Assembly: GCA_040219355.1 (NCBI GenBank)
Contig: JAVJSN010000015.1
Span: 124,001 to 188,000 of the forward strand
Direction: 5' to 3'
DNA from: MH13 sp040219355
GTDB taxonomy: Bacteria > Pseudomonadota > Alphaproteobacteria > Rhizobiales > MH13
DNA: 64,000 nt
The notes under the pieces were generated by a model. It had not been told where the DNA came from. It searched no databases and saw nothing but the letters and a program-made list of their open reading frames with translations. Both the position numbers and the translations under genes were made by a program. Below are positions 43,281 through 51,832 of the stretch, piece by piece (positions within the stretch are counted from its first letter, which is position 1; every line of letters begins with the position of its first letter).

Positions 43281-43463
43281 ATGACAGACGTCCAGCCGAC
43301 GGAAAAAACACAAAATCCTGCTGACAACACAACAGATCAGAAGCCGCAGACTCAAGATGTAATGAGTTTTTTGAAGAAACCGCTCAGCCTGACGGCTCCG
43401 ACATGGGCTTTCGCGCTTGCAGCGATCGTTGCTTTGGTTCTTCTGGGCGTTGCAATTGATTAG
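43281..43463 (+). CDS. Small single-helix membrane protein, hypothetical
   Basis: 60 residues from ATG 43281 (a TTG at 43269 would add four). The hydrophilic Gln/Thr/Pro-rich N-terminal half is followed by one membrane helix near the end (APTWAFALAAIVALVLLGVAID). Family not recognised. The stop lies inside the start of the next gene, so the two are probably translated together. Confidence 0.55.
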   Translation: MTDVQPTEKTQNPADNTTDQKPQTQDVMSFLKKPLSLTAPTWAFALAAIVALVLLGVAID

Positions 43464-43785
43464 ACTTGCGCTGATTGTTGCCGCCTCGATTCTAACGGGT
43501 CCGGCGCTGGCGTATGAGTTGACGATGGTCGACCAGCTGCAACCCTATGAACCCGCAGCGCTAGAAGGCGCAGTCGAGCGCATTACCGATAGCGACGCCT
43601 TTGTGTTGCGAGATGCGAGCGGGAGCATCCTTGTTTATATCGGGCCACACCGCATGCCGGTCAGTACTGGCGACACCATAACGGTGAATGGGCGTCTGGA
43701 CGATGACCTGCCAAGAGAGTTCTACGCGGACCAGTTGGTCCTACCTAATGGGCAGGTTATGGAGGTTGGGGGCCCCTACGAGTAG
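43456..43785 (+). CDS. Secreted small beta protein, possible OB-fold (BOF-like)
   Basis: 109 residues from TTG 43456, overlapping the preceding gene by 8 bp. A signal peptide (LALIVAASILTGPALAYE) is followed by about 90 residues with alternating strands (EGAVERITDSDAFVLRDASG, ILVYIGPHR, DTITVNGRLDD). The layout resembles periplasmic bacterial OB-fold proteins (YgiW/YdeI type), but the match is by eye and uncertain. The stop is embedded in a hairpin (43771-43790). Confidence 0.6.
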   Translation: MIRLALIVAASILTGPALAYELTMVDQLQPYEPAALEGAVERITDSDAFVLRDASGSILVYIGPHRMPVSTGDTITVNGRLDDDLPREFYADQLVLPNGQVMEVGGPYE

Positions 43786-43790
43786 GGGCC
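43771..43790 (+). other. Hairpin overlapping the stop codon of the preceding gene
   Basis: GGCCCCTA-CGAG-TAGGGGCC, a perfect 8-bp stem. The TAG stop (43783-43785) is in the 3' arm. Only a short T-run follows (CTTT), so termination is possible but not strong. Confidence 0.55.
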
Positions 43791-43805
43791 GCTAACCTTT
43801 GCCTT

Positions 43806-44360
43806 TCACTCTTCGCCCAAAGGCTTCTTAGGAGGCGATTTAATGCTTGGTTCCGGTTCATCGAACAGGTTGAGCGTCTGATCGTCCTTGTTCGGCGCGC
43901 CATAGCCGCGCATCCAGGGCGCTGGTTCGGCCAGTTGTCCGGCCGGCTCCCAGGAAAAATAGCCGAGCTTTCCCTTCGAAGGTATGGGATCGCAGGGCAC
44001 CGGGTTCTCTAAGACCAAGCCGTGATTGCCCGGCCGCGAGCTGAACCAAGGGCTATCGGATGTTGAAACGATGTCCACCACATCAACGCTGCCAATGATC
44101 GCGCTGCGTGGCAGGTCGCCTGGGGCAGGGCAGGTGACGCCCAGTTCCTGCAGCTTGTGCAAGCTCCAGCGATATTCTTTTTCTGTGAGAGCAACTGCAG
44201 CGTGAATGGCGATGCGGCGGCAGTCCATTTTACCTGCGCGAATGGAGCCGAGTGAGCGGTTCTCAATTACCTTGCCACCATGGATGATGGCCCAAGCAGA
44301 GGGTTGGCGCACCGAAAGGGCGATTGGAGGCAAGGCAGGGTCTGGCGTGTCAGCAGCCAT
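43806..44360 (-). CDS. ASCH/PUA-like domain protein
   Basis: 184 residues from ATG 44360. The start LPPIALSVRQPSAWAIIHGGKVIENR resembles ASCH domains (PUA-related RNA-binding or nucleotide-modifying fold), where a first strand with SVRQPWA and GxKxxENR is typical. The C-terminus is charged and Pro-rich (PSIKSPPKKPLGEE). It overlaps the preceding ydcF-like gene by 11 bp and is probably coupled to it. Specific substrate unknown. Confidence 0.7.
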   Translation of the reverse strand: MAADTPDPALPPIALSVRQPSAWAIIHGGKVIENRSLGSIRAGKMDCRRIAIHAAVALTEKEYRWSLHKLQELGVTCPAPGDLPRSAIIGSVDVVDIVSTSDSPWFSSRPGNHGLVLENPVPCDPIPSKGKLGYFSWEPAGQLAEPAPWMRGYGAPNKDDQTLNLFDEPEPSIKSPPKKPLGEE

Positions 44361-45183
44361 TGGGTAGAAGCGCGTCGGTGTGTCCTGCACGCTGATATGC
44401 GACAAGGCCGGCCCATTCGCGTATCGCAAGCTGTAGATTTGAGAGATTGCCGGCGTAGGCCCACCGGATCGTGTCCTGCCAGCGCGCGCCAGGTACGGTT
44501 CGGTGGTCGGTTGGATCGGCCACGACGTGCACAAAACCAGCCGCACAAACCACACCCATGGCGCGCGGCATATGGAACGCGCTGGTTATGAGCAGGATGG
44601 GAGCCTCAGCGGTTGGCTCCAAGCCCTGATCCTCTAAAAAGGCCGCGATATCTGCCGGATGCTCTGCGGTGGTGCGCGCGATCGCACCGATATGCAAGCG
44701 TTCTGGTCTTATGCCAGAGGCTTCGAGCATTCCACCCACGCGTTCCGCGTTGCCTTCGAGCAATGGATCGCCTGTCGCATTGAATGCGCCTCCGGTGAAA
44801 AGAACCGGAATGTTTGGAAAATCATTGGCGCGGCGGATGGTGTGCAGGATGCGGTCGCCCGCGCTGTTAATGTTTTGCGCATTCCACGCTGCGCTGGTGC
44901 GCGGATCTTCGCCACCGCCCAAAACAATGATTGCGCTCGGTGCGCCGGAAAAGTCTGGGTTGGTGGTAAAACGGCCTTCAAGTGGTGCGAGCCACACCTG
45001 CCCGACCGGAACAAAGCCGACCAGCGTGACGGCGAGAACCAACGAGACCAGCACCCACATGGCGATTTTGCGCCACCCGCGCCAAGATGCCCAAAGCGCG
45101 CTCAATAGCCCAAGCCACAGCCAGAAATCTGGCCGCACGAGCACGGCAAGCAGTTTGGATGGCAGGAGGTCTAGATCGCTCAT
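44350..45183 (-). CDS. YdcF/ElyC-family (DUF218) membrane protein
   Basis: 277 residues: two N-terminal membrane helices (about 18-34 and 39-60), then a DUF218 domain beginning APSAIIVLGGGEDPRTSAA (about 81-99), with VLFTGGAFNATGDPLLEGNAERVGGML and LITSAFHMPRAM. Family members such as ElyC affect envelope polysaccharide metabolism; the role here is unknown. It follows livM by 14 bp, so it may share the liv transcript. Confidence 0.85.
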   Translation of the reverse strand: MSDLDLLPSKLLAVLVRPDFWLWLGLLSALWASWRGWRKIAMWVLVSLVLAVTLVGFVPVGQVWLAPLEGRFTTNPDFSGAPSAIIVLGGGEDPRTSAAWNAQNINSAGDRILHTIRRANDFPNIPVLFTGGAFNATGDPLLEGNAERVGGMLEASGIRPERLHIGAIARTTAEHPADIAAFLEDQGLEPTAEAPILLITSAFHMPRAMGVVCAAGFVHVVADPTDHRTVPGARWQDTIRWAYAGNLSNLQLAIREWAGLVAYQRAGHTDALLPNGC

Positions 45184-45197
45184 CCGGCCTTTCTCGT

Positions 45198-46544
45198 TTA
45201 CCGCTCCGGTATCAAACCTCGCGGTGCGAAGCGTAGAGCGAGCACCAGAATAAGCCCCATCAGGACTGGGCGAAGATGCGGGGCTGCCTGCGTTAAGTGT
45301 CCAGCCAACCAGCTGCTTGGATCAAGCCCACTGGAGAGCAGATCAACCAGGGCAAAGCCCACCGCCTCTGACTGAACCCAGACAAACCATATCAGGAAGC
45401 CGCCAAGCACCGAGCCGAGATTGTTGCCTGACCCACCGACAACCACCATCACCAGCACGAGGAAGGTAAAGCGCAGAGGTTGATAGGAGCCGGGGGTGAA
45501 CTGCCCATCAACGGTCACCAGCATGGCACCAGCGATGCCGCAAATGGCGGATCCGATGACAAAGGCCTGCAGGTGGCGGCGTTTGACGTCTTTGCCCATG
45601 GCCGAGGCTGCATCTGGACGATCGCGGATGGCGCGCATCATGCGGCCCCAAGGCGAGCGCAGAGCGCGTTCGGCCAGATACACCAACACCACAAGGACGA
45701 CTGTGAAGAGTGCGATGAAGGCAAGCTTTACCACGATGCCGGCCAGCGTATTGGGTTCCATACCCCAATTGGCAGCAAGCTCGATGAAGGCTGGGTCGGT
45801 TTGTAGATCCACCTCATAGGGCACAGGACGCGGCAGGCCAGTGACGTTTTTTACACCGCGCGACAGCCAGTCCTCGTTCTTGATGAACGCCAGAATGATT
45901 TCGGCGATGCCGAGCGTGGCAATGGCCAGGTAATCAGAGCGCAGACCAATAGCGATCTTGCCGATGATCCAGGCGGCGCCTGCCGCGAGCAAGCCGCCGA
46001 GCAACCAGCCGAACAGGATGGATATGCCCATACCACCCAGATAGCCAGATTGGGCGGGGTTTACCGCTTCGATCGCTTCGCTGGCGGGCCCAAAAACTTG
46101 GCCGAAAACCAGATAACCGACGACCAAGCAAACAGCGGTCGCAAGGAAGCGCAGCAAGCCGCTTGAATAGGCTCTTACAAGGAGAACAGCGGCGATCGTG
46201 GTGCAGATGATAAGCGCGGAGAGGCCAATGCCCGCGCCACCAGCAACCCAAGCTTCGGGCACAGGGTCAGCGGCCACCAGAACGGCGGCCAGGCCGCCCA
46301 GCGCGACGAAACCCATGGTGCCTGCGTTGAAGAGGCCGGCATAGCCCCACTGCACGTTCACGCCCAAGGTCATGATCGCGGAAATGATGCACAGCTGCAG
46401 GATTGTCAGCGCCAGCAACCAGCTTTGCGCAAAGCCGGTCAGGGCGAGCAGTGCCGCCATGATGGCAAACAGCAGGATGGGGTTCTGCCAAAGCGTCGGC
46501 TGGTCGGCAGCAACGCGGGCGGGTGATGAGTTTGAACCGCTCAT
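45198..46544 (-). CDS. livM: Branched-chain amino acid ABC transporter permease LivM
   Basis: 448 residues, longer than the usual 320-420, with about 10 membrane helices. It has NVQWGYAGLFNAGTMGFVALGG, the family-typical N-terminal motif, and DRPDAASAMGKDVKRRHLQAFVIGS, the coupling loop for the ATPases. The LivM start overlaps the livH stop (ATGA). Forms the heterodimeric channel with LivH. The extra length is due to an insertion of about 80 residues near 100-190 containing helices. Confidence 0.9.
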   Translation of the reverse strand: MSGSNSSPARVAADQPTLWQNPILLFAIMAALLALTGFAQSWLLALTILQLCIISAIMTLGVNVQWGYAGLFNAGTMGFVALGGLAAVLVAADPVPEAWVAGGAGIGLSALIICTTIAAVLLVRAYSSGLLRFLATAVCLVVGYLVFGQVFGPASEAIEAVNPAQSGYLGGMGISILFGWLLGGLLAAGAAWIIGKIAIGLRSDYLAIATLGIAEIILAFIKNEDWLSRGVKNVTGLPRPVPYEVDLQTDPAFIELAANWGMEPNTLAGIVVKLAFIALFTVVLVVLVYLAERALRSPWGRMMRAIRDRPDAASAMGKDVKRRHLQAFVIGSAICGIAGAMLVTVDGQFTPGSYQPLRFTFLVLVMVVVGGSGNNLGSVLGGFLIWFVWVQSEAVGFALVDLLSSGLDPSSWLAGHLTQAAPHLRPVLMGLILVLALRFAPRGLIPER

Positions 46545-47551
46545 ACGATGCGCCCCCTGAAGATACCGGTCGGTCGGACCAGTAGGACGATGACAAGCAG
46601 GATGAAGGAAACAGCGAATTTGTACTCTGTTGCCAACAGCTGCATCAGGCCATCCACCTCAAAACCCTCCGGTCCAAGATACTCAAACACTCGCCGGTAG
46701 GCATAGGTGACGGCCACCTCAGAAAACGCGATTACGAAGCCACCAACGACCGCGCCGACGGGTTGACCAATGCCGCCCAAAATGGCGGCGGCGAACATGG
46801 GTAGAAGGAGTTGGAAATAGGTGAAAGGGCGGAAGCCCTTGTCAAGGCCGTAGAGCACGCCAGCGATGGTCGCCAGCGCGGCGGCCAGCATCCAGGTGAC
46901 CATCACCACCTTTTCCGGCTTAATGCCCGATAGCAGCGCCAAATCTTCATTGTCGGAGAAGGCGCGCATCGACTTTCCTGTGCGGGTTTTCTGCAAGAAC
47001 CAGAAGAGCGCCGCCATCACCGCGACCGCCACCACGATCGTGATCACTTGAGTTGTGCGCAGCGCCAAACCTTCGTCCAGCCCGGTCATGTCCCGAAACT
47101 CGCCAGCGCGGATGATGAAGCGCGAGCCATCAGCAAAGTTAATGTCCCCGGTGCCAATAAAGATGCGCACCAACCCGTTCATCATGAACATGACGCCGAC
47201 CGAGACCATCACAAATATGACGGCGTCGACGCGTTTGTCTCGGTAGAATTTGTAGATCACCTTGTCGGTCGCCAACACCATGGCGATGGTGCCGAGGATC
47301 GCCAGGGGCAGCGCCAGCAGGGCAATTGGCAGTGGCCCAAGCGACCAACCCAGCGACTGCATGCCCCAGGTTAGGAAGATGGCGAGCATGGTGCCGAAGG
47401 CCATCGTGTCGCCATGGGCAAAGTTGGCAAAGCGCAAAATGGCGTAGATGAGCGTGATGCCAAGTGCCCCCAGCGCAAGCTGCGCACCGTAGGTGACCGC
47501 CGGGATCAGGACAAAGTTGGAAAGCAGGACGAGGGCGTTGGCAAATTCCAT
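46541..47551 (-). CDS. livH: Branched-chain amino acid ABC transporter permease LivH
   Basis: 336-residue permease with about 8 helices. GALGITLIYAILRFANFAHGDTMAFG is the LivH signature and DLALLSGIKPEKVVMVTWMLAAALATIAG the cytoplasmic coupling loop. ATG 47551 overlaps the livF stop (TGATG). Confidence 0.92.
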   Translation of the reverse strand: MEFANALVLLSNFVLIPAVTYGAQLALGALGITLIYAILRFANFAHGDTMAFGTMLAIFLTWGMQSLGWSLGPLPIALLALPLAILGTIAMVLATDKVIYKFYRDKRVDAVIFVMVSVGVMFMMNGLVRIFIGTGDINFADGSRFIIRAGEFRDMTGLDEGLALRTTQVITIVVAVAVMAALFWFLQKTRTGKSMRAFSDNEDLALLSGIKPEKVVMVTWMLAAALATIAGVLYGLDKGFRPFTYFQLLLPMFAAAILGGIGQPVGAVVGGFVIAFSEVAVTYAYRRVFEYLGPEGFEVDGLMQLLATEYKFAVSFILLVIVLLVRPTGIFRGRIV

Positions 47552-48264
47552 CAGGATTGGTCTCCGCCCAGGAAGGTCGCGCGCACTTCTTTGTCGGCCA
47601 ACAAAGCCGCGCCGGTGTCAGTGAAGCGGTTTTGGCCTTCGACAAGCACGTAGCCAGTGTCGGCGATTTCCAGCGCCTGTCTGGCGTTTTGCTCCACCAT
47701 TAAGATGGCAACGCCTGTTTTAGCGATCTCCAGAATGCGATCAAACAGCTCATCCATCACGATGGGTGAGACGCCCGCGGTTGGCTCGTCCAGGATCAGC
47801 AGCGTGGGCTCGGTCATCATCGCGCGCCCAACAGCAACCTGTTGGCGCTGGCCGCCGGAAAGCTCCCCAGCATGCTGGTAGCGCTTCTCATATATGGCCG
47901 GGAACAGCTCATAAACCTTGTCGATTACGCCTGCACCGCCATCCTCGCGCAGGAAGGCACCCATTTGCAGGTTCTCTTCAACCGTCATGCCGGGGAACAC
48001 ATTGTTGGTTTGCGGCACCATGCCCATCCCGGCTTCCACACGTGCCTGTGGGGGCAGTGCATTGATGGTGTTGCCATCAAAGGTCACCTCGCCCTCGCGC
48101 AAGCCCATCATACCAAAGATGGCTTTGATGGCGGTGGATTTGCCTGCGCCGTTGGGCCCGACGATTACCGCCACTTCACCGCGATCGCAGGTGATGGTGC
48201 AATCTTGCAAGATGTCGGCCTTGCCGTAACCACCGCGCATATTGTTGGCTTGCAGGAGCGTCAT
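47551..48264 (-). CDS. livF: Branched-chain amino acid ABC transporter ATPase LivF
   Basis: 237 residues. Walker A VGPNGAGKSTAIKAIFG (about residues 36-52), signature LSGGQRQQVAVGRAM (about 137-151), Walker B LLILDEPTAGVSPIV. ATGA overlap with livG. Functions as a heterodimer with LivG at the inner membrane. Confidence 0.94.
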   Translation of the reverse strand: MTLLQANNMRGGYGKADILQDCTITCDRGEVAVIVGPNGAGKSTAIKAIFGMMGLREGEVTFDGNTINALPPQARVEAGMGMVPQTNNVFPGMTVEENLQMGAFLREDGGAGVIDKVYELFPAIYEKRYQHAGELSGGQRQQVAVGRAMMTEPTLLILDEPTAGVSPIVMDELFDRILEIAKTGVAILMVEQNARQALEIADTGYVLVEGQNRFTDTGAALLADKEVRATFLGGDQS

Positions 48265-49106
48265 GCCGGTGCCCCTTCACCGGACCCAGTTTGGCTGGGT
48301 GCCTCGCCCTCATGCTTGGCGGCCTGTTTGCGGCCAACGCCAAGATAGGCTTCGATGACACGTTCATCTTTGCGCACCACATCTGCCGGGCCTTCGACAA
48401 GAACTTTGCCCTCGGCCATTACAATAACCGGATCGCAGAGCCGGGATATAAACGCCATATCGTGTTCAATCATGCAGAAGGTGTAGCCACGCTCTTTGTT
48501 AAGGCGGATGATGGCATCGCCGATGGTGTTGAGCAGGGTGCGGTTTACGCCGGCGCCAACTTCATCAAGGAAGACGATCTTGGCGTCCACCATCATGGTG
48601 CGTCCAAGCTCAAGCAGTTTTTTCTGACCGCCAGAAAGATTGCCCGCCCGTTCATCGGCCAAGTGCGTGAGGCTCAAAAAGTCGAGCACTTCGTCAACCC
48701 GGTCGCTGATCTCTTTTTCTGACACGCGCACCGCTGACGGCCTGAACCAGGCACTAATCAAGGATTCGCCGGGCTGGCCAGGCGGTACCATCATCAGATT
48801 GTCGCGCACTGTGAGCGTGGAAAACTCATGGGCGATCTGGAAGGTGCGCAACAGGCCTTTGTGAAACAACTCGTGGGCTGGCAGGCCGGTGATGTCTTCG
48901 CCGTCGAGCTCGACCTTACCGGATGTCGGAGGGAAGGCACCGGCGATGACGTTGAAAAGGGTTGTTTTGCCCGCCCCATTGGGGCCGATCAGACCGGTGA
49001 TCGTTCCGGTCCTGATTTCGATGGAAGCACCATCAACGGCATGCACACCGCCGAAATGCTTGTGCAGATCCGTAACGCGGATCATGGCTGCCCCCAATAC
49101 ACTCAA
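48261..49106 (-). CDS. livG: Branched-chain amino acid ABC transporter ATPase LivG
   Basis: 281 residues (ATG 49083 would shorten it by 8). Walker A IGPNGAGKTTLFNVIAG (about 42-58), signature LSGGQKKLLELGRTMM (about 158-173), then VFLDEVGAGVN; the BCA-type ATPase C-terminal segment is at VIEAYLGVG. First gene after the spacer hairpin following livK. Confidence 0.93.
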   Translation of the reverse strand: MSVLGAAMIRVTDLHKHFGGVHAVDGASIEIRTGTITGLIGPNGAGKTTLFNVIAGAFPPTSGKVELDGEDITGLPAHELFHKGLLRTFQIAHEFSTLTVRDNLMMVPPGQPGESLISAWFRPSAVRVSEKEISDRVDEVLDFLSLTHLADERAGNLSGGQKKLLELGRTMMVDAKIVFLDEVGAGVNRTLLNTIGDAIIRLNKERGYTFCMIEHDMAFISRLCDPVIVMAEGKVLVEGPADVVRKDERVIEAYLGVGRKQAAKHEGEAPSQTGSGEGAPA

Positions 49107-49139
49107 ACTCTCCCCAACTTGGCTGGGTACTCAATAGAA

Positions 49140-49170
49140 GTATGGCCGCCCCGGCAAGGAGCGGCCATAC
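49140..49170 (-). other. Stem-loop between livK and livG
   Basis: GTATGGCCGC and GCGGCCATAC form a perfect 10-bp stem with an 11-base loop and no long T-tract. Placed so that read-through beyond livK is partial, giving more binding protein than membrane components (inferred). Confidence 0.75.
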
Positions 49171-49198
49171 ATCAAGATGTGCAAAAAAGCGGCAGCGC

Positions 49199-50395
49199 TT
49201 AACGCGTGCGCACGGTCTCGAGCGAACCGTCCATCAGTTCAAACTCGTTGAACACGCCTGATGGCTCGCCAACGTCGTTGAACTCAACGCCGGTTGCGCC
49301 GACATAGTCGATGTCGCCACCAGCCGCCAGAATTTCCAAACCGCGAGCAAGTTCACCGGCTGCGATTGGTTCACCAGGTGCGTTGGCAACAGCCATCATG
49401 TTGGCAGCAGCGGCCTCAGACGTTGCTTCACCACCGGCCTGCATGGCGAGCAGGATGAGGGCAGCAGCGTCATAGCTTTGGCCAACGAATGGACCTTCAT
49501 CGTTGACGCCGCCGGCTTCAGCAACCGCTGGCCATGGGTTGTCGTCGCCAACAGCCGAGCCTGGCAGCGTGCCGAACCAGCTTTCCAGATCCGCGCCGAG
49601 ATTGTCGACGAGTGACGTGCCAAACATGCCGTCGCCGCCAACGAATGTGTCGAACGCGCCGGTGTCGATGGAGGAACGGATCACGCCCAGACCACCCTGA
49701 TCAACATAGCCGAGCACGACCAGAGCGTCGCCACCGGCAGCAGCCAAAGCGCCAACCTCAGCGGAATAATCGCCGCGGCCATCTTCGTGCGGTGCTGACA
49801 GGGTAACCGTGCCGCCCATGCCTTCGAAAGCTGCAACGAAGGCATCAGCAAAGCCTTGACCGTAGTCGTTGTTGGTGAAGGTTACAGCGACTTCGTCGAT
49901 GCCACGGTCCATCACAACTTCAGCCAGCACGATACCCTGACGCGCGTCAGATGGCGCGGTGCGGAAGAACAGGCCATTGTCTTCAATAGATGTCAGCGCG
50001 GGCGACGTGGCCGATGGCGAGACGTTGACGATGCCCTGTGGCACGGTCGCGTTGTTGATGATGGCTGTTGTCACACCGGAGCAATCAGCGCCCATGATGG
50101 CAGCAACGCCTTCAGCAGAGATCAAGCGCTCAGCGGCTGCGGTGGCAGCGGCGGCGTCGATGCAGGTGCTATCGGCGCGGACCGACGAAACGGTTTTGCC
50201 TTCCAGGAAGACGCCGGAGTCGCTGATTTCGCTCATGGCCAGTTCGGCGCCAGCGGCCATGTCTGGGGTAAGCGATTCAATTGGGCCGGAGAAGCCAAGA
50301 ATGATGCCCAGTTTTACTTCATGATCATCAGCCATTGCGGCTGTAGCGGTCATGAGAGCAGCGGTGCTGAGACCAGCAAGGAGTACTTTTTTCAT
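49199..50395 (-). CDS. livK: Branched-chain amino acid (or amide) binding protein, LivK-type
   Basis: 398 residues from ATG 50395: signal peptide MKKVLLAGLSTAALMTATAAMA, then a type I periplasmic binding fold (HEVKLGIILGFSGPIESLTPDMAAG). A Cys pair in STCIDAAAA and MGADCSGVTTA probably forms a disulfide. Family members bind Leu/Ile/Val, other amino acids or urea-type ligands; the ligand cannot be read from sequence. Leads the livKGFHM operon. Confidence 0.9.
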   Translation of the reverse strand: MKKVLLAGLSTAALMTATAAMADDHEVKLGIILGFSGPIESLTPDMAAGAELAMSEISDSGVFLEGKTVSSVRADSTCIDAAAATAAAERLISAEGVAAIMGADCSGVTTAIINNATVPQGIVNVSPSATSPALTSIEDNGLFFRTAPSDARQGIVLAEVVMDRGIDEVAVTFTNNDYGQGFADAFVAAFEGMGGTVTLSAPHEDGRGDYSAEVGALAAAGGDALVVLGYVDQGGLGVIRSSIDTGAFDTFVGGDGMFGTSLVDNLGADLESWFGTLPGSAVGDDNPWPAVAEAGGVNDEGPFVGQSYDAAALILLAMQAGGEATSEAAAANMMAVANAPGEPIAAGELARGLEILAAGGDIDYVGATGVEFNDVGEPSGVFNEFELMDGSLETVRTR

Positions 50396-50573
50396 ACTGA
50401 TTTTCCCTGTGAAGACGATGCGGTTGCGCATTTGCGCGCACTTTTCTTTTCTTGTTGTGGCGTAAATGCCCGCCATGCCGGCGCTTACGCGTAGGTTTTC
50501 TTAATTCAAGAGGCCGAAGCCGCGCAACCGTTGATTTTTCGGCGTGGTTTACGCGCTAAGGCGCCAAAAACAC

Positions 50574-51656
50574 CTATTGGTCGAAGTGCCAGTCGGCGGC
50601 TGCGTCGAGGAAATCGCTGTCCGAAAGCTGGTTGCCATTGACCAAATAGGCCAGGACAAGGTCCTGTTCTGGGTAATAGCGCAAGTCCGCTTCAAACCCG
50701 TCATAGCCGCCTGAATGGCCGTACCATATGCCAAGTTCATCCTCGTCGATGCCAACGCCCAACCCGTAATAGGGTTCCAATCTTGAAGATGTCACCATGT
50801 CGTCGCGCGTGCCAAATGAGATGATGCGTTGGCTGGTAAACAGGGCGCGGGCAAACGCTTCCAGATCAGCAACTGTGGTTATCACGGGCCCGTCGCCAAG
50901 CACGCTGTTCCAGCCAAGTTCGCTGACATCTTCGCCATCGACATCGTAGCCGTGAGCGAATTCATCGCCAGGATTGGGCGGTGCGCCAACGGTCGTGGAC
51001 ATCATATCAGCGCGGCGAAACACCCAGCGCTGAAGCGATTGGGCGAGCGAGCCATCCAAGGTCTCAAGAACATGGCCAAGGATCACATAGTTGGAGTTGG
51101 TGTACTCAAAACGATCGCCAGACGGGATGGCTGGTTCATCATAAGCGTAGGCCAGTGCGTCGGCGGCGCTCCAGCGGGTGGTGGGCGCTGCAAAGGACGC
51201 ATCGAAAAAATCGTCGGTGAGATACTCTGGCAACCCGCTGCTATGATTGAGCAGATGCTCAATCGTGACCGTGCCAGCGCGATCCAATTGGTCCGTGCCG
51301 TCCAGTGATGCCAAAAACCCATCAATCGGGTCATTTAGGGCGATGCGGCCTTCGTCGACTGCGGTAAGGATCGCGGCGGCTACCATCGTCTTGCCGGTGG
51401 AGGCGGCATAGAAGCGGGTATCGGGTGCCACCGGCGTTTGGGTTTGCGTATTGGAAACCCCAGCTGTGACGATGAGGCGTTGATCTGGCGTGGAAATCAA
51501 GAGCACGCCGCCAGCGATCTCTTCTTCATCCAACCAATCGGCAAACAGGGCTTGAAGTTCAACTTCGGCACCTGATTTGGCGAACGCCGGAACGGGCGTC
51601 AAAGCCAACAACGCAATGAGAACCAGTCGAGTAACCACGTCCGGCCACGCGTTCAT
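50574..51656 (-). CDS. Secreted serine hydrolase, beta-lactamase family (class C/DD-peptidase-like)
   Basis: 360 residues from ATG 51656 (ATG 51698 would add 14): signal peptide ending near PVPAFAKSG. The SxxK motif is in AASTGKTMVAAAI (about residues 80-92), the YxN motif in EYTNSNYVILG, and a third motif HSGG in YGHSGGYDGFEAD. Substrate is unknown; such proteins include peptidases, esterases and beta-lactamases. Divergent from the amidase gene with 176 bp between the starts. Confidence 0.88.
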   Translation of the reverse strand: MNAWPDVVTRLVLIALLALTPVPAFAKSGAEVELQALFADWLDEEEIAGGVLLISTPDQRLIVTAGVSNTQTQTPVAPDTRFYAASTGKTMVAAAILTAVDEGRIALNDPIDGFLASLDGTDQLDRAGTVTIEHLLNHSSGLPEYLTDDFFDASFAAPTTRWSAADALAYAYDEPAIPSGDRFEYTNSNYVILGHVLETLDGSLAQSLQRWVFRRADMMSTTVGAPPNPGDEFAHGYDVDGEDVSELGWNSVLGDGPVITTVADLEAFARALFTSQRIISFGTRDDMVTSSRLEPYYGLGVGIDEDELGIWYGHSGGYDGFEADLRYYPEQDLVLAYLVNGNQLSDSDFLDAAADWHFDQ

Positions 51657-51832
51657 GGCTGGTTGTGGTTTGGCAGTGTTGCGAGGGGCGTAAGCCATCG
51701 GTGTCCATCGGTTGGGGCAGAGAAAATGCTATTCTTTATCTAGCGCATGATGGCACAACCGGCGAGACCTCGCCTCTTCCTCATCCGAACTTGGCATCGC
51801 TCTTGCTGTGCTAACTCACGCAGAAAGACAGA

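Noticed and set aside
49107..49198. CRISPR-like repeat between livK and livG
   Set aside because: Only a single inverted repeat forming one hairpin; no direct repeat array. No CRISPR array, tRNA, rRNA or insertion sequence was found anywhere in the window.
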